Shown one piece after another: positions 47,945-59,383 of a DNA stretch of 64,000 nucleotides (within the stretch, counting starts at the first letter, position 1; every line of letters starts with the position of its first letter). This DNA is from Dermacentor variabilis (lineage: Eukaryota; Arthropoda; Arachnida; Ixodida; Ixodidae). The stretch covers positions 1,798,001 through 1,862,000 of the forward strand of contig NW_027460346.1 in the NCBI RefSeq assembly GCF_050947875.1, given 5' to 3'. The position numbers were made by a program, and so were the translations under genes. Below the pieces are notes generated by a model. That model was not told the origin of the DNA. It did no database searches and saw only the letters and a program-made list of their open reading frames with translations.

Positions 47945-48540
47945 ATAATAATCAATCAATCATGTTTACTACAGCGCTCAGCAACAGCTAGATAGCCTTC
48001 GTACTGGTGCACTTAAAAAGCAATATGTGAGACAAAATGTACAGAAAACATGAATACGGTAGACGAAACAATGCGAGATAGAGAAACAAATAGGGAAAAG
48101 AAAACTGGGAAGGGTAAAAGGGAGTTAATCATACATGATTATCTACAGATACACAAAACACAGGAAATAGGACTCTGAAGTATGTCCCCAATACAAGCAT
48201 AATTCTTACTACATGTTTTTTGGAGTCGAGTCATATATAGCGCAGTCTTTAACGCAACAGGACCAGGCAAAGAATGCGGAATGCTGCCTGGTATACTGTC
48301 GCAGCACGAACAATCGCATATGACCAAGAAGCTTTGGGAAATATAGTATAATGCCATGTGGGACCACCTTATACAGGAACAAAAGGCCTGATTAATGAAG
48401 TCTGAGTCTAGAAGTGCAAGTTGAGGTATATTTGAGAATCCTGAACTATGGTCGTCAGAATGGCAAAAGTGGTGCTCGAAGACAGATATCAATTTATTCT
48501 GAGCGCGTTCAATGAGGTCGGAATTAGATTTGCACAGGTT
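47945..48540 (-). mobile_element. Possible LINE 3' end with (TGAT)n tail
   Basis: On the minus strand, a 117-residue frame without known motif (48492-48139) is followed by a TC-rich untranslated stretch and GTAAACATGATTGATTGATT, a simple-repeat tail of the LINE type. No RT block was seen, so this may be wrong. Confidence 0.35.
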
Positions 48541-49145
48541 TGAGAAGGTTGGTCTAAACTCTCAACAGAATGGTATCAGAAACAATGTTATACTTGAAGC
48601 ACGTGCAATTTTCTAAATATTCCGTCTCATTTGTTTGGGTATCATAGCACCGTGAAAAGGTCGCACGTCACACGCATATCTTCGTGTGGTGTTTCCCTCT
48701 TCCCCTTGCTTTTGCTTGGAGCATGTTACGTTGCCAATGTCGCTTCGCTTTAACGAATTATCTGGCGGAGTCTTTAACTCGTTCCTGTCTTCAACTCAAC
48801 GCGAGCGCAGTACATCAGGACGCAACCTGAAATAGGGTCTTGAAGCTAATGTCACGTCGTGTGAGAAGCATTTCTTTCAAAGTATACGAACTCTAATAGC
48901 CGCATTCACAAGAAAAAAGAAGTTCTTAACGCTAAACTATTCGTAGATACCAGAAAATCATGATGTTGGACATGTTATTAGTGAAGGTTGCTGGCCAGTG
49001 ACAAAAACCTCTTAGAAAACCGAAAGCTTTGTAAATTTGACCCTTGGTCACCAACGCGCCTTTTGACACTTAAGTAAGCAAGGCCTGAACGAATGACACC
49101 AAAAATAGAGATGCATTGAAACAAAGGTAATAATTGCGAAAACAA
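48541..49145. other. Intron 2 sequence without recognised feature
   Basis: Nothing supported. Confidence 0.5.
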
Positions 49146-50124
49146 GGGGCGCTATAACGTAAAGCTATTCCAAAATTTTCGATTCCAATTCTGCAATCAG
49201 TCCTCCGCGATTGATCAGAAACTTTTTTGGACCACCCCTACTTCGCCTGTCTGCCACGCGACGTCACGAAAACTGCGATAGCTTCCCATCTGATATCATG
49301 AATACACACTGATTATGCATCATTGGACCGAACAACAAAAAAATTGTTGTTTCTCATTTGACGCCTTTCATTCATTAACCCTCGGCTATTGGTTAAAACC
49401 TTCCGGGCTGCACGCACTTCACCTGCCTGTCACGCGACGTCAAAAAACCGCCAAAACTCACCGCGTCAAAGTGACGTGTACGCGTTAAAGATGCATTAAT
49501 ATGCCGAACAAAACTGAATTTTTTCTTGAATAGCCGCAGGTTGCCCCGTTCCGCAAGGAATAAAAGATGGCTGCCGCCTATCGCTCAGGCACTGGCTACT
49601 CGCACCTGCCGGAGAGCACTGGTTTATTTATTTGCGTGCAATAACCCTTTTTTTCATGGCCCTGTAATGTTTTCAAGCACTTTCGGCACGTTTACGACCT
49701 CACTCTGCCAACTCTCTGCTGAGGATCCGTTTTAGCGGCATTATTAACCTTGCGTTACGTGCCGCGGCGATATTCTACTAGGCTAAGTAAGGGCAAATGG
49801 ACCAATCACTGACGCCGACACCACCCTCTTCAAGCGGTTATCGATTTTCAGTGCACTTGCTCGGCGCCATCGAATCCATCTCCACTTGAGCGTGCTCCTC
49901 GCCTTTTATCCGCCAGTTAGATAAGACAAGCCGCTCACTGTAGGCAATGTTATTCGTTTTTAAAGCAAACAAAAGTGACCTCCTATAAACGAGAAGAGCG
50001 TTTGATTGGTCTGTTCAGACAACCCTGTGGTTCACCGCCCGATGCTTGCGTCGGCGGTTACGCAAATATGACGTCAGGAGATTGGAATAAAAACACATTG
50101 GAATAGTTTTACATTATAGGGCCC
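49146..50124. mobile_element. 1-kb non-autonomous TIR element, copy B
   Basis: Same orientation as copy A: GGGGCGCTATAACGTAAAGC on the left, and GGGCCCTATAATGTAAAACT on the other strand at the right end. The internal order matches copy A throughout, including GGAATAAAAGATGGCTGCCG. It ends about 300 bp before PLBD exon 3. Confidence 0.88.
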
Positions 50125-50430
50125 AAGGGCCGTACTTCCTGGCATTTTCCCCCATTTTCCCGTTTATTTTGCTCTTAACGGAGCGCATGATTTATTTTAA
50201 TATTGTGCGCTCTGATTTGGTTCGTTTTCTTGACGCTGAATAAGTGTACGAGGGAAACGAAAAATTGTTTGGATTTCATTCATACTTAATCGCGCTATAA
50301 AAACGATGAAAAATTAATTTACACACCGGATAATTAGGTGGGTGTAGCCAGAAGTGCTCAAAAGATAACGATAAAAATGAAATTCTATTATGGCTACACA
50401 GCACCCATCTGAATCATGTTTCTATCGCAG

Positions 50431-50528
50431 GCGCACCTGATTATGAGACAGCTATCGGGGCTTAACGACGTCTTCGAGAACGAAACGCTAGACTACACGC
50501 ACGAGCTGGATAAGGTAACACGATCACT
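50431..50528 (+). CDS. PLBD: Phospholipase B-like protein, exon 3
   Basis: Acceptor TTTCTATCGCAG|GCG (phase 0 in) and donor CT|GTAAGTG at 50528/50529 (phase 2 out). It encodes AHLIMRQLSGLNDVFENETL, then DYTHELDKVTRS and two bases of Leu; ENET is an N-glycosylation sequon. A weaker donor 14 bases earlier (AAG|GTAACA) would end in phase 0 and not fit exon 4. With the later donor the joined protein reads KVTRSLFFSFVGDLFDMEG, which aligns with the IKPLGFLLLQIAGDLEDLE stretch of vertebrate PLBD2. At 98 bp this exon is easily missed. Confidence 0.88.
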
Positions 50529-50867
50529 GTAAGTGCTTTTTCATTATTATATTTCCTGGGCTAAACCGCTGAGTGTATGGGTCGCAACGCAGGCTCTAAT
50601 ATATTCGTTACGCAGGCCACACAATAAAAGAAATGGTAGGCGATTCTAACCTTTGACTTAGGTGTCTCTTAGTGACACTCGCACCTCGGCGTTGGTGATC
50701 TTTAGGTTAACTTTAGGCGAACGCGACGCACGAACCGTGCTCGAAGGCAACTGTTTTCCATTAGTTAGCCCATTAAATATCATGGCACCTTCTTGTCTGT
50801 GACGTCATTAATGACGTCATTACTTTCGTCACACACACACACCGAAAAATATATAACACTTCTTTTT

Positions 50868-51083
50868 TATTTCACGCGCCACAACCACTATACAATTATG
50901 AGGCACGCCGTAGGGACGCCGCCGCATTAATGCTGACCACCTAAGTTACTTTAACGTGCACCCAATGCAAGGTATGCGAGCGTTTTTGCATTTCGCCCCC
51001 AACAAAATGTGGCCGCCACGGCCGGGTTTTGATCCCCCACCAATGGGCTTAATAGCGCAACGAATGCCAAAGCCACTACGCCA
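50868..51083 (-). mobile_element. Degenerate Ruka-like SINE in intron 3
   Basis: GAGGCACGCCGTAG, CTTTAACGTGCACCCAA, GCATTTCGCCCCCAA and a tRNA-like head with GGTTTTGATCCCCCACC on the minus strand. Confidence 0.85.
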
Positions 51084-51094
51084 CTTATTTATAC

Positions 51095-51752
51095 ATACAG
51101 TGTGCTTCAGCGAACACTTTTAATTTTTTTTTAACTTGGCTTTGGTAGACAGCACACTTCTATTCCTTCAGCCGGTCTACTCGAAGGGGCGGACAATATT
51201 AGCAAGAAATATTGAAATCCATAATCGACTAATTAACAAAAACTGACTAAGCTTTTAACTAATTACCTTATGGCACCTATTACAATTTACATGTTCTAGC
51301 CGGTGAGTCTGCAAGGCATATCCACTTGAAAATAATTGTGTGAATGACGCCATTTGCGAGATATGCGCCGTCAAACTTGCGGTAAAAATGCACTGTCGTT
51401 CCAGATACTTTCTTAACAAAACGTCGTTTTATGCATTCCAGCACAAATCTAACTGGAACGTCAAGCATTTCACCGCAAAGTCCGGGAATTAATATCTGGT
51501 AACTGGTGTCATCTTGAGAACTCGTTCCAAGTTGACCCCCCTTGCGAACTCACCGTCTAGAATTTGTAAATTACAATATGTGCCATAAGCTAATTAGCAA
51601 CCCAATTAGTCAATTTCTGTTAGTTAGTCGATTATGCAGTTAATTTTTTTGTGCAAGTAATGTACGCCCCTTCGAGGGGACCAGCTCATGGACAAGACAA
51701 CTCGCAATTGTTAAAGAATATTTGAAAGTGGTCGCTGAAGCACCCGGTATAT
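51095..51752. mobile_element. Foldback element, copy 2
   Basis: The left end TACAGTGTGCTTCAGCGAAC and the right end on the other strand, TACCGGGTGCTTCAGCGACC, start inverted arms of over 200 bp: TCGAAGGGGCGxAC, ATAATCGACTAA, AACAGAAATTGACTAA versus AACAAAAACTGACTAA, TATGGCAC, ATTACAATTTACA. The loop (51310-51540) has no coding frame. Confidence 0.8.
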
Positions 51753-52082
51753 AGGTGCATTGTGTTTCACGTAACTTGAGCCAAGGAGTGAAAAAAAACC
51801 GCAGCTGAATGATACCAACGACATATGGTTTGCCGTCATGTGGCGCTCCTTGGAGTGTTTTTGAATTCCGCTTATAATTAGTTAAATAACTAAGATGAAT
51901 TGTGCAAACTTTTCAATACTCGCTTTAGGTTGAACCGCGTTTCGGTACGTGGTAGAGGGGATTCAGAAACGACCGATCCAATTTGTTGTGGCAACGTACA
52001 TGCTGCGTGGTGATTTTTCTTCAGCGTTAAAGGAAAGCCCGCGAAATGTGAAATATGTGTGTGTTGAATTGAATTCTGTTGA
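51753..52082. other. Intron 3 sequence without recognised feature
   Basis: Nothing supported. Confidence 0.5.
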
Positions 52083-52258
52083 ACACCATAGTGGGGCACT
52101 TCGGATTAATTTTGACCACCGGGGGAAAACGCACCCCCACTAACGGGACACGGGCGTTTTTGCATTTCGCCCCCATCGAAATGCGGCAGCGTACGGGATT
52201 CGATCCCGCGAGCTCGTGCTTAGCAGAGCAACACCGTAGCCGCAAAGCCACCGTGGAG
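52083..52258 (-). mobile_element. Truncated Ruka-like SINE
   Basis: The head (GGGATCGAATCCC on the minus strand, CACGAGCTCG) and the CGAAATGCAAAAACGCCCGT block are present. The part beyond the AATTTTGACCACC block is cut short. Confidence 0.88.
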
Positions 52259-52280
52259 AGGGGGGGGGGGGGGGGGGGGG
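52259..52280. repeat. Poly-G run
   Basis: About 20 consecutive G next to the SINE head. Confidence 0.9.
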
Positions 52281-52499
52281 CGCGTGTGTGTAGGAAAAAG
52301 TCAGAAAAAATAAACGTCGGCTGTTTTGCGTGTGAAAGTCGTGACTGTGGTCTTAGCAGCACTCAAGGTGAAGTTATTATTTTTTGCACCATTTAGAAGA
52401 AGAAAACAGGTCAGACTGTAGGATGCGACAATCAAATGCCGCATTCATTTCCTCGAAAGTCTTGATGACATCGGTATATAAAAGGAATGAATAATACCG

Positions 52500-53395
52500 T
52501 TTAGCGGAAAGAACGTCAATAATATGCATTAAATGAGTGGTCCTCATACTGATCCTCGAGGGACGCCGCTACTTACGATGTAAAAAGCAGACACTTCGCC
52601 ATTGAAGTTAACATAACATGATCTCTCAACAAGATAACTGCGCGAGAGATTGGCAATTGACGAGTCAAAACAAAAGTGCGCGGACTTGATCAGGAGTAGC
52701 GAGTGGGTGTCTACATCAAAAGCTTTGCTGAGGTCACAGTAAATGGTGTCAACTTGCCCCCCCCCCCTCCCCCTTTGAATTACTGTGGCGGAGTTCTGTG
52801 TCATGGAACTTCCCAGATTTCTGACAATGGAGCGGCCGGGGAGAAATCCACGTTGATGCGGAATCAGAGTGTTATTCACAGTAAAAGACAATGTGTTGTG
52901 AAGAAGCAGCTCAAAAAGCTTGGGCGTGGTGCAGAGAAGAGAGATCGGGCCATAATGCGAGACATCGGCTTTACAGAGAGACTTAAGAACAGGAAATACA
53001 CGGGCAGTTTTCCACATGTGACGGAAGGTGACAGTATTCAAAACAGTTATTAAATATAAATCCGAATACTCGGGCAAATATGCTGAAATAAGTTTTTAGA
53101 ATTCCGAAGTAAATGCCATCAGGGCTGCAGTATAGGGAAGGCTTCCAGCACTAAAGGCATTCCTTGATGAGCTTTTCATCAAACAACACAATAATAGATA
53201 TAGGAACCGCCGTGTTGCTGACACACACCAGCGTTGAATCCTGAAGCTTTAGATAAGGATAAGATAAGGGCAGCAAAACAATTCGCGACCGCTTGGCCTT
53301 GTACTGCTCCAGAGTAGTTCAGGCGAAAACACCCTTCAGGTTTACTAGAGCGTTTGCTGGTGCACTTCCAAAATTTCGGTGGCCGGCCGGAGGTG
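52500..53395 (-). pseudogene. LINE reverse transcriptase fragment
   Basis: Read on the minus strand: KFWKCTSKRSSKPEGCF near 53350, SPDGIYFGI near 53110 (GPDGI motif), then the frame 53077-52544 with HMWKTARVFPVLKS, YGPISLLCTTPKLFELLL, PHQRGFLPGRS, YCDLSKAFD and SSGVPRGSV. The catalytic YADD lies beyond the left break. A C-run at 52756-52774 sits inside the coding part. Jockey- or CR1-like, 5' and 3' truncated. Confidence 0.82.
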
Positions 53396-53398
53396 CTC

Positions 53399-53432
53399 TA
53401 GTAATAATAACAACAACAACAACAACAACAAC

Positions 53433-53489
<57 letters not shown>
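53399..53489. repeat. (AAC)n(AAT)n microsatellite
   Basis: AAC units to about 53432, then AAT units. The poly-Asn and poly-Ile frames across it are artefacts. Confidence 0.97.
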
Positions 53490-53492
<3 letters not shown>

Positions 53493-53701
53493 CGGCCACC
53501 ATGTTCAGAGTTCACAAGAACAGATTGTCAGGCTAGCTGCTTCATCATCGCAAACTTGCAGCGCATGAGTACTGGACAAAGGGATACATTCTGTTTCCTG
53601 GGACAACTTCTACTTGTCGTCGATGGCAGTGGTGAGCGCCAGTTTGCGCTAAATACGCACCAAAGCGAATATACACGAGGATATTCTTTGTAGTGTTAAG
53701 C

Positions 53702-54681
53702 TTGGCCCTATAACGTAAAACGGTTCCAGTATGTGTTTATTACCATCTCCTGACTTCATATTTGCGTAACCACCGACGCAAGCATCGGGCGGTGACCCGC
53801 AGCGTTGCCTGAACAGCCCAATCAAACGTTCTCCTAGTCTATATAGGAGGTCACTTTTGTTTTCTTTCAAAACGAATAATATTGCCTACATTGAGCGTTT
53901 TTTCTTTTATCTAATTGGCTGCCGGGAGGCGAAAAGCACGCTCAAGTGGAGAGGGTTTCGATGGGGCCGAGCCAGTGTACTCAAAATAGATAACCGGATG
54001 AAGAGGGTGGTGCCGGCGTCTGCCATTGGTCCGCTCTCCCTTACTTAGCTTGCGGTGCCTGGTCGAAACTCGCGGCGGCGCGCAACGGACTGCCGCTAAA
54101 ACGGATCCTCAGCAAAGAAGAATTGCAGAGCGAGGTCGTAAGCGTGTCGAAAGGGCTCGAAAACGTTAAACGGTCACGCACAAAGTTTTATTATACGCTA
54201 ATAAACGCATGCTCTCCGGCAGGTGCGAGTAGAGTAGCCAGTGTCTAAGCGGTCGGCGGCAGCAATCTCTTATTCATTTCGGGACGGGGCAGCCTGCAAC
54301 TATTCAGAAGAAAATTCCGTTTTCTTCGGCATACTAATGCATCTTTAACGCGTACACGTGACTTTGACGCGATGAGTTTTGTCGGTTTTGTGACGTCGCG
54401 TGAGAAGCAGGTGAAGTAGGTGGAGCCCTAAACTATTTACCAATAGCGGAGGGCTAATGGGGACAAAGTGTCGAATCAGAAATAACCACTTTTTTTGTTG
54501 TTGTTCGGTCCAGTCATGCACAATTAGTGTGTACGCGTCATATCAGATGGGAAGTTTTCGTGACGTTGCGTGACAGACAGACGAAGTGGGGGTGGTCCAA
54601 AAAAGGTTTTGTCCAATCGCGGAGGGCGGATTGCAGAATTGGAATTGAAAAATTTGAAACAGCTTTACGTTATAGCGCCCC
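53702..54681. mobile_element. 1-kb non-autonomous TIR element, copy C (inverted)
   Basis: GGCCCTATAACGTAAAACGG at the left; on the other strand the right end reads GGGGCGCTATAACGTAAAGC, identical to the left end of copy B. Copy C is thus opposite in orientation to A and B. Internal blocks (CGCCGACGCAAGCATCGGG-like, TGACTTTGACGCG, AGTGTGTACGCG) match as reverse complements. Confidence 0.87.
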
Positions 54682-56259
54682 TGCAGTACATGCCCGCGCG
54701 TGTATCCCTCTTCATCCTGCTTTCGTGTGCTGCATGTCTGGGATGTTTTCAGTTGGCCACTTATTCAGTGGAGGTCCATGATAAGCACGCCAGGGAGAAA
54801 AATATGCATTTGTAGGTTGCCCAGCAATCCGGCTGACGAACCGGAAGAGTTTTTAGGTCTAGTTTAGTTAAGGACTGCTGTAACACAAAGCGGTCATATT
54901 GAAAGGCCATTTTGTCCATTGTCATCCATCATTACAAAATTTCAATAGGCTAAAGTTTTTTTTTAAGTAATTGGATAAGTTTAAGTTTCCGTCGGTATGC
55001 CCAGACTTTTGCGGTATTTGTGGTTGCAAAATAGTGAATGGCAGGCAGTGGTGTGGAGGGAAGGACTGTAGGAGTACTACCTCGAGCTTTAGTAGTATTA
55101 TCTCGAGATACTATCTCGATATATCGAGATATGGGGATATCTCGATGGCACGAGCAGTATTCGTGCCATCGGCATTCGGTCAAGCCAATGCGAAGTTACG
55201 CTGAAGAATTGCCACAAAGTTGTAAATGAGATGGGTTGACTTCTTGATTATACCGAAATTTCGCCAGCGATAAATCGAAACAGATGCTTATCTTTAATCG
55301 TGTGTTTTTTTAGCCACATAAAAACAAGCCGAGAAAATGAGCGCAGCGTGGAGAAAACTCACAGACGCGTCGGTAAACTTGTGCGTCATGCAAGTTGTCC
55401 GGCATAGTGACATTCAGCCTCAACAATAGCTATCAGTCTAGTTAGAAGCTTGCAATGCCACTCCAGGTGTAATGAACAGCTTTTCTTTTTTTTTATACAG
55501 ACATTCACAAAAAATTGTCAATTTAGCCGAAGAATTACTGGGCGAGGCCATCATACTGTACAGCGAATAATGTAAATTTCAGAAGACTAATTAGCCTGAA
55601 TTTGTTAACGTTGTGTTAAAGACTTGCGATCGATCATATGGAAAATTTGAAGGTGGCAGGTTTTAAAGCACCCCCTTTGTTAATTTTGAAAACTGCACCT
55701 AGTTCTAGACATCCATTATTGAATTTCAATAGTCACTGCTGGAAATGTCAAAACCGAGCCCGCCGGAAGCTTAGAAAAGGCAGCCCTGCTATCCGGGTCG
55801 TGCGGCAACACCCCGTGAAGAAAAAGCGCGACAAAGTTGGAAACTGAATGTCGCGGCATAGAATTATATATGACACGTTTTGTTTCGCAAGCATATGCCG
55901 CAACATACCGCATAAGTAGATGCTGTGACAAGCTATCATTCAAATTTCATCGCGGAGTTCCTCGCGGAGCGTTCGCGTCCGACGGGATCGCGAGGCTGCC
56001 TTTACTGCGCTACCAAAAGATCGGTTTCGGTAGTACCAAGTATGAGCATTTGAAATTCGGCAATGAATATTTCAAATCGGCTGCAATCTTTCAGATTTTA
56101 CAACTGCTGGCACATTAAAATGTGACGATAACGACATTTGTCATACATGCAACTGGCCCCAAGATTAAATTAAAAGTCAATATTTTTTTTCTAAGTTACG
56201 CAGGGGAAACTCACGTCATTAGGGGCACATTATGTCCGCTTCGACTTAAAACTCCTCTG

Positions 56260-56262
<3 letters not shown>
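54682..56262. other. Intron 3 sequence, palindromic TATCTCGAGATA cluster only
   Basis: Between 55098 and 55146 are ATCTCGAGATACTATCTCGA, then TATATCGAGATATGGGGATA and TCTCGAT, overlapping short palindromes. The rest shows nothing I can name. Confidence 0.55.

Positions 56263-56338
<76 letters not shown>
56263..56338. repeat. (TA)n microsatellite
   Basis: About 38 TA units. Confidence 0.98.
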
Positions 56339-56343
<5 letters not shown>

Positions 56344-56398
56344 CGCGTAGGTTATTCCTCAGAATACAAACGGAGCGGAGCGGGTTTCGCTGCCCACC

Positions 56399-56640
56399 AT
56401 GAGACACAAGTGCGGCCGCATGCTACGGTGTCCCTCTACGTCAAAGAAGCGAACGATTACGCCGATAAAGCCGGTGACGTTCTGTGCAAGCAACTGCACG
56501 AAAATGCTGACAACGATGCCGTTGAGAGCAGGCCTCTGCTGGCGTCAATGCGTGGGATTTTGTGCCGTGTCCAGACGCCGACCACTAAAGTCGCCGTGCG
56601 GATTCTGACCATATCAGGCGAAATTAAGCCCTATTATTAA
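56399..56640 (+). other. GC-rich stretch with two overlapping open frames, unknown
   Basis: Frames 56399-56608 and 56410-56640 are open together. The second reads VSLYVKEANDYADKAGDVLC and LLASMRGILCRVQTP. I recognise no family and no convincing splice sites. It may be a fragment of a retrocopy. Confidence 0.25.
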
Positions 56641-57506
56641 ATTGTTCCCTATTAAGCCCTACCATCGAAGGAGCCAGACGGCCACGTATTCTCTGACGCA
56701 ATTTTCTTCGAATTTCATTTCACCCACTGGAATTAGTCCAAAAGTGCGACCTGCTTACACTAAGGGGACTTTCGTTGGTTCGCACAATACTATTATTCCC
56801 AGGACTGCAACCATATCGTTACACATCCCCCTTCTATGCCGTCGTCATCCCTCATTCAACTTTTTTTAAAGCAAATCTTTCTTTGCCTTTTCCTTCGACT
56901 TTCCCACTACTGCTGCTTCATGCTGCTGTCCGCCACACCGCGTCGTAGGGTGGTTCAGAGCGTGTATATACATGGAAGGCGCGTGGCAGAGAAGAAAATA
57001 GACGTGAAAAACTCGTTTGGACCGCACCGCTTCCAATGTGCACAATGCCCTGTGGAGCTCCCGTGTTGTCGCCATCTTAGCCTCTTGACAGCTGTAATTA
57101 TCCGTGGCCACCCGCAAGCGTTTACCTTCCTACCAACGTGCAAGTCCAGAGCGAAGCTAGATGTAATGAAAGAGAAGAGGGGAGAGATGTGGTAGGGAAT
57201 GGGTAGAACCGAAGCAGTCGCGAAACGAGGGAATGACAGCCTTGCAACTCTTCGTTCGCAGTTCCCGTACAAATAGAGGGGTGGGGGGGGGGGGGGGTAT
57301 AAGGTTACGTGAGAAGACTAGGAAACGCTGGATAAATTTAAGTTCAAGGTACGGTCTGGTGCGTTTCTGCTATTTCTGAAAAATAGAACCATTCAAATAT
57401 GTAGCGGACAACTTACACAAGACGTGCAGAAGCAGAGCCGCATAAATTAAAGCGCACGGCAGGGTCTCGGCGACACAACGGAAGCGGTCGCGCGTCCAAT
57501 CAACAC
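56641..57506. other. Intron 3 sequence without recognised feature
   Basis: A poly-G run occurs at 57282-57297; nothing else. Confidence 0.45.
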
Positions 57507-57741
57507 TTCAGTGCCCGCCGCGATAGCTTTGGGGCTGTGACATTGCTCGAGGTCACGGGTTTGACCGAGGCAGCCGCATTTCGACGGGGGCGAAATAAAA
57601 AACACTCGCGCACTTTGATTTGAGGACACATTAAAGAACAGCACGGTGCTAAAATTAATCCGGAGTGCGCACCTACGGCCTGGCTCATTATCCGATTGGG
57701 GTTCTGGCACGTACCAGCCCCATAATCAAGTTTAATGTTTC
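57507..57741 (+). mobile_element. Ruka-like SINE, plus strand
   Basis: Head CGCGATAGCTTTGGGGCTGT and CACGGGTTTGACC, then GCATTTCGACGGGGGCGAAA, ACACATTAAAGAACA, TCTGGCACGTACCAGCCCCA. It is the only copy on the plus strand and is moderately diverged. Confidence 0.8.
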
Positions 57742-58183
57742 TGCCACGATGCGATGTGCTATGTGAGGCAATGACAATGTTCAAACCTCTCAGAGGTTAT
57801 GAAATATGACGCATAAGAAGGCCCCAAGCAAACACCTCTCCCTTTGTGTTTTGTGTACTACGCAGTCAAACAGCAGTGGTACACGCAAGGTAACGCTTAA
57901 CATCAATTCACCACCACTGTTGTGTTGGATAAAACGCTGAAGAAATTAAACATTCGCCGTCAACATTACCGCTAATTACCGTCAATCAAAGCAAACAGCA
58001 CAGAAAGCTTCGCTTACGTCGATTACCACAGGGCGTGGGATCTGCATAATTTTTTTTTATCCTTCCTCCCTCCTCCTGTGCTAGAGCAGCAGGCTAAACA
58101 CTCCCATTTCGGGCTGACCCTCTCTACTTTCTTTCAAATAAATTTCCGCTTTCTTTTTTTTTCAATATCCGCAACGTCCACAG
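57742..58183. other. End of intron 3
   Basis: A pyrimidine-rich tract (58126-58163) precedes the CCACAG acceptor of exon 4. Confidence 0.6.
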
Positions 58184-58413
58184 CTTCTTCAGTTTCGTTG
58201 GCGACCTATTTGACATGGAAGGAGTAGTACATCGGCCGTGGGATTCCAACTCGATGTCACAGATTCTGGCCTGCTCGGCGCTCGTCAAGGTGGTGAGTGA
58301 CTTCGAAGACATCTACATCGGACACGACGCCTGGTTCCTGTACCGTGGAATGCTGCGCCTACAGAAGCAGTACATCTTCCCCTGGCACCGCACGGCGCAG
58401 CTCACTGGTGTAG
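58184..58413 (+). CDS. PLBD: Phospholipase B-like protein, exon 4 (nucleophile Cys)
   Basis: Acceptor CGTCCACAG|C (phase 2 in); an alternative CTTCTTCAG nine bases later keeps the same phase. Donor GTAG|GTAAGAG at 58413/58414 (phase 1 out). The exon reads FFSFVGDLFDMEGVVHRP, then ILACSALVKVVSDFEDIYIG, HDAWFLYRGMLRLQKQYIF and PWHRTAQLTG. The CSALVK block aligns with CSALIK in vertebrate PLBD2, whose Cys becomes the new N-terminal nucleophile after self-cleavage; HD.W..Y..MLR.QK matches the following conserved block. The Cys is present, so the enzyme is predicted active. No later exon was found before 64000. Confidence 0.93.
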
Positions 58414-58478
58414 GTAAGAGGGCAAGGGCAAACACCGGGAAATGAAAGATTCAAGATGATTATGTAACGATTCTGTTT

Positions 58479-59253
58479 TATTGCGATAGCAATTATGTGG
58501 ACTCCAAGCGCATTTCTGCCGTCGGCGTCACCGTAAGGTCCCGTATAAAGTTCAACTGCGATAAAATCGTCGCCGCGCGCCGCATGCTGTATCTGCGAGT
58601 GAAAGCTTGCGAAGGTGAGCAGGCGATCGCGACTCAACCTCGGGCGGGAAGGGGAGGACAGCGTGAGGAACTGCGCCGTCTTCCGCCGCGCGCAAGACTC
58701 CGGAAGGAGGAGTGGAGGGAAGGTCAGCGCGTTCAACTCCGGGTGGCCCGGGCGGACCGGGCGGCCGCGCATGCCCGCCGCGCCGCAGTATCTTGGAAGC
58801 CATCTACGACGGGTACAAAGGTCCACCATGGTTAGGAAGGAGGCAGAGGAGGGGGGCGGGGGGAGCGTTCCCTTCCAGGCGGCACGGGCGGTCGCGCGCG
58901 CCCGTCCGGGCCGCTGTATCTTCAAAGCCATCTGCGACGGGGCAGAGTCCGCCGCATGCTGTGTTTTCGCGGCTTAGTTGCCGTTGATGCGAGACGCAGC
59001 ACGAAGGTCAATTCACTCGCTGTTGTTGCCGCGCTTCTTCGCTCCAGCGTTTTGGCAGCAAGTTCCCGCTGCCATCGAGTGAGATGTGTTTATGTTCGCT
59101 TGTGCGTGCCTGACAACATTCTTCTTAATTTAGTTAGTATGCCTGGGCTTACAACGTTATACGGCCGAAGGAACTACTATCCTTACTTCGTATAGTTGTT
59201 GTCCACGAATTTTCTATCGCAATCGATGCTTCGCCTTTCGGGCGAAACTACGG
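58479..59253. mobile_element. GC-rich TIR element, copy 2 (inverted relative to copy 1)
   Basis: The left end ATTGCGATAGCAATT and the right end TCTATCGCAATCGATGCTTC form inverted repeats. The order is the reverse complement of 40062-40666, with an extra GC-rich duplicated part (CTTGGAAGCCATCTACGACG and CTTCAAAGCCATCTGCGACG). The 190-codon minus-strand frame and the plus frames across it follow from its high GC. Confidence 0.75.
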
Positions 59254-59383
59254 TTTTTTTTTTTTTGATTGTTGCTGGCGTTCGTGACTGGCGGTCTTCA
59301 GGATAAACCTTCGTTATTGCCAGTATTGGCCACTAGCTCCGACAGGGATGAGAAATGAGTGCAATCAAAGGAAATAATCCTTA

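Noticed and set aside
50515..50516. Earlier exon 3 donor AAG|GTAACA
   Set aside because: Phase 0 would not fit the phase 2 acceptor of exon 4, and KVTRS would be lost; the GTAAGT donor at 50529 fits both.
58359..58931. 190-codon minus-strand frame opposite PLBD exon 4 and repeat copy 2
   Set aside because: It spans an exon end and a GC-rich repeat; not conserved as a frame in copy 1.
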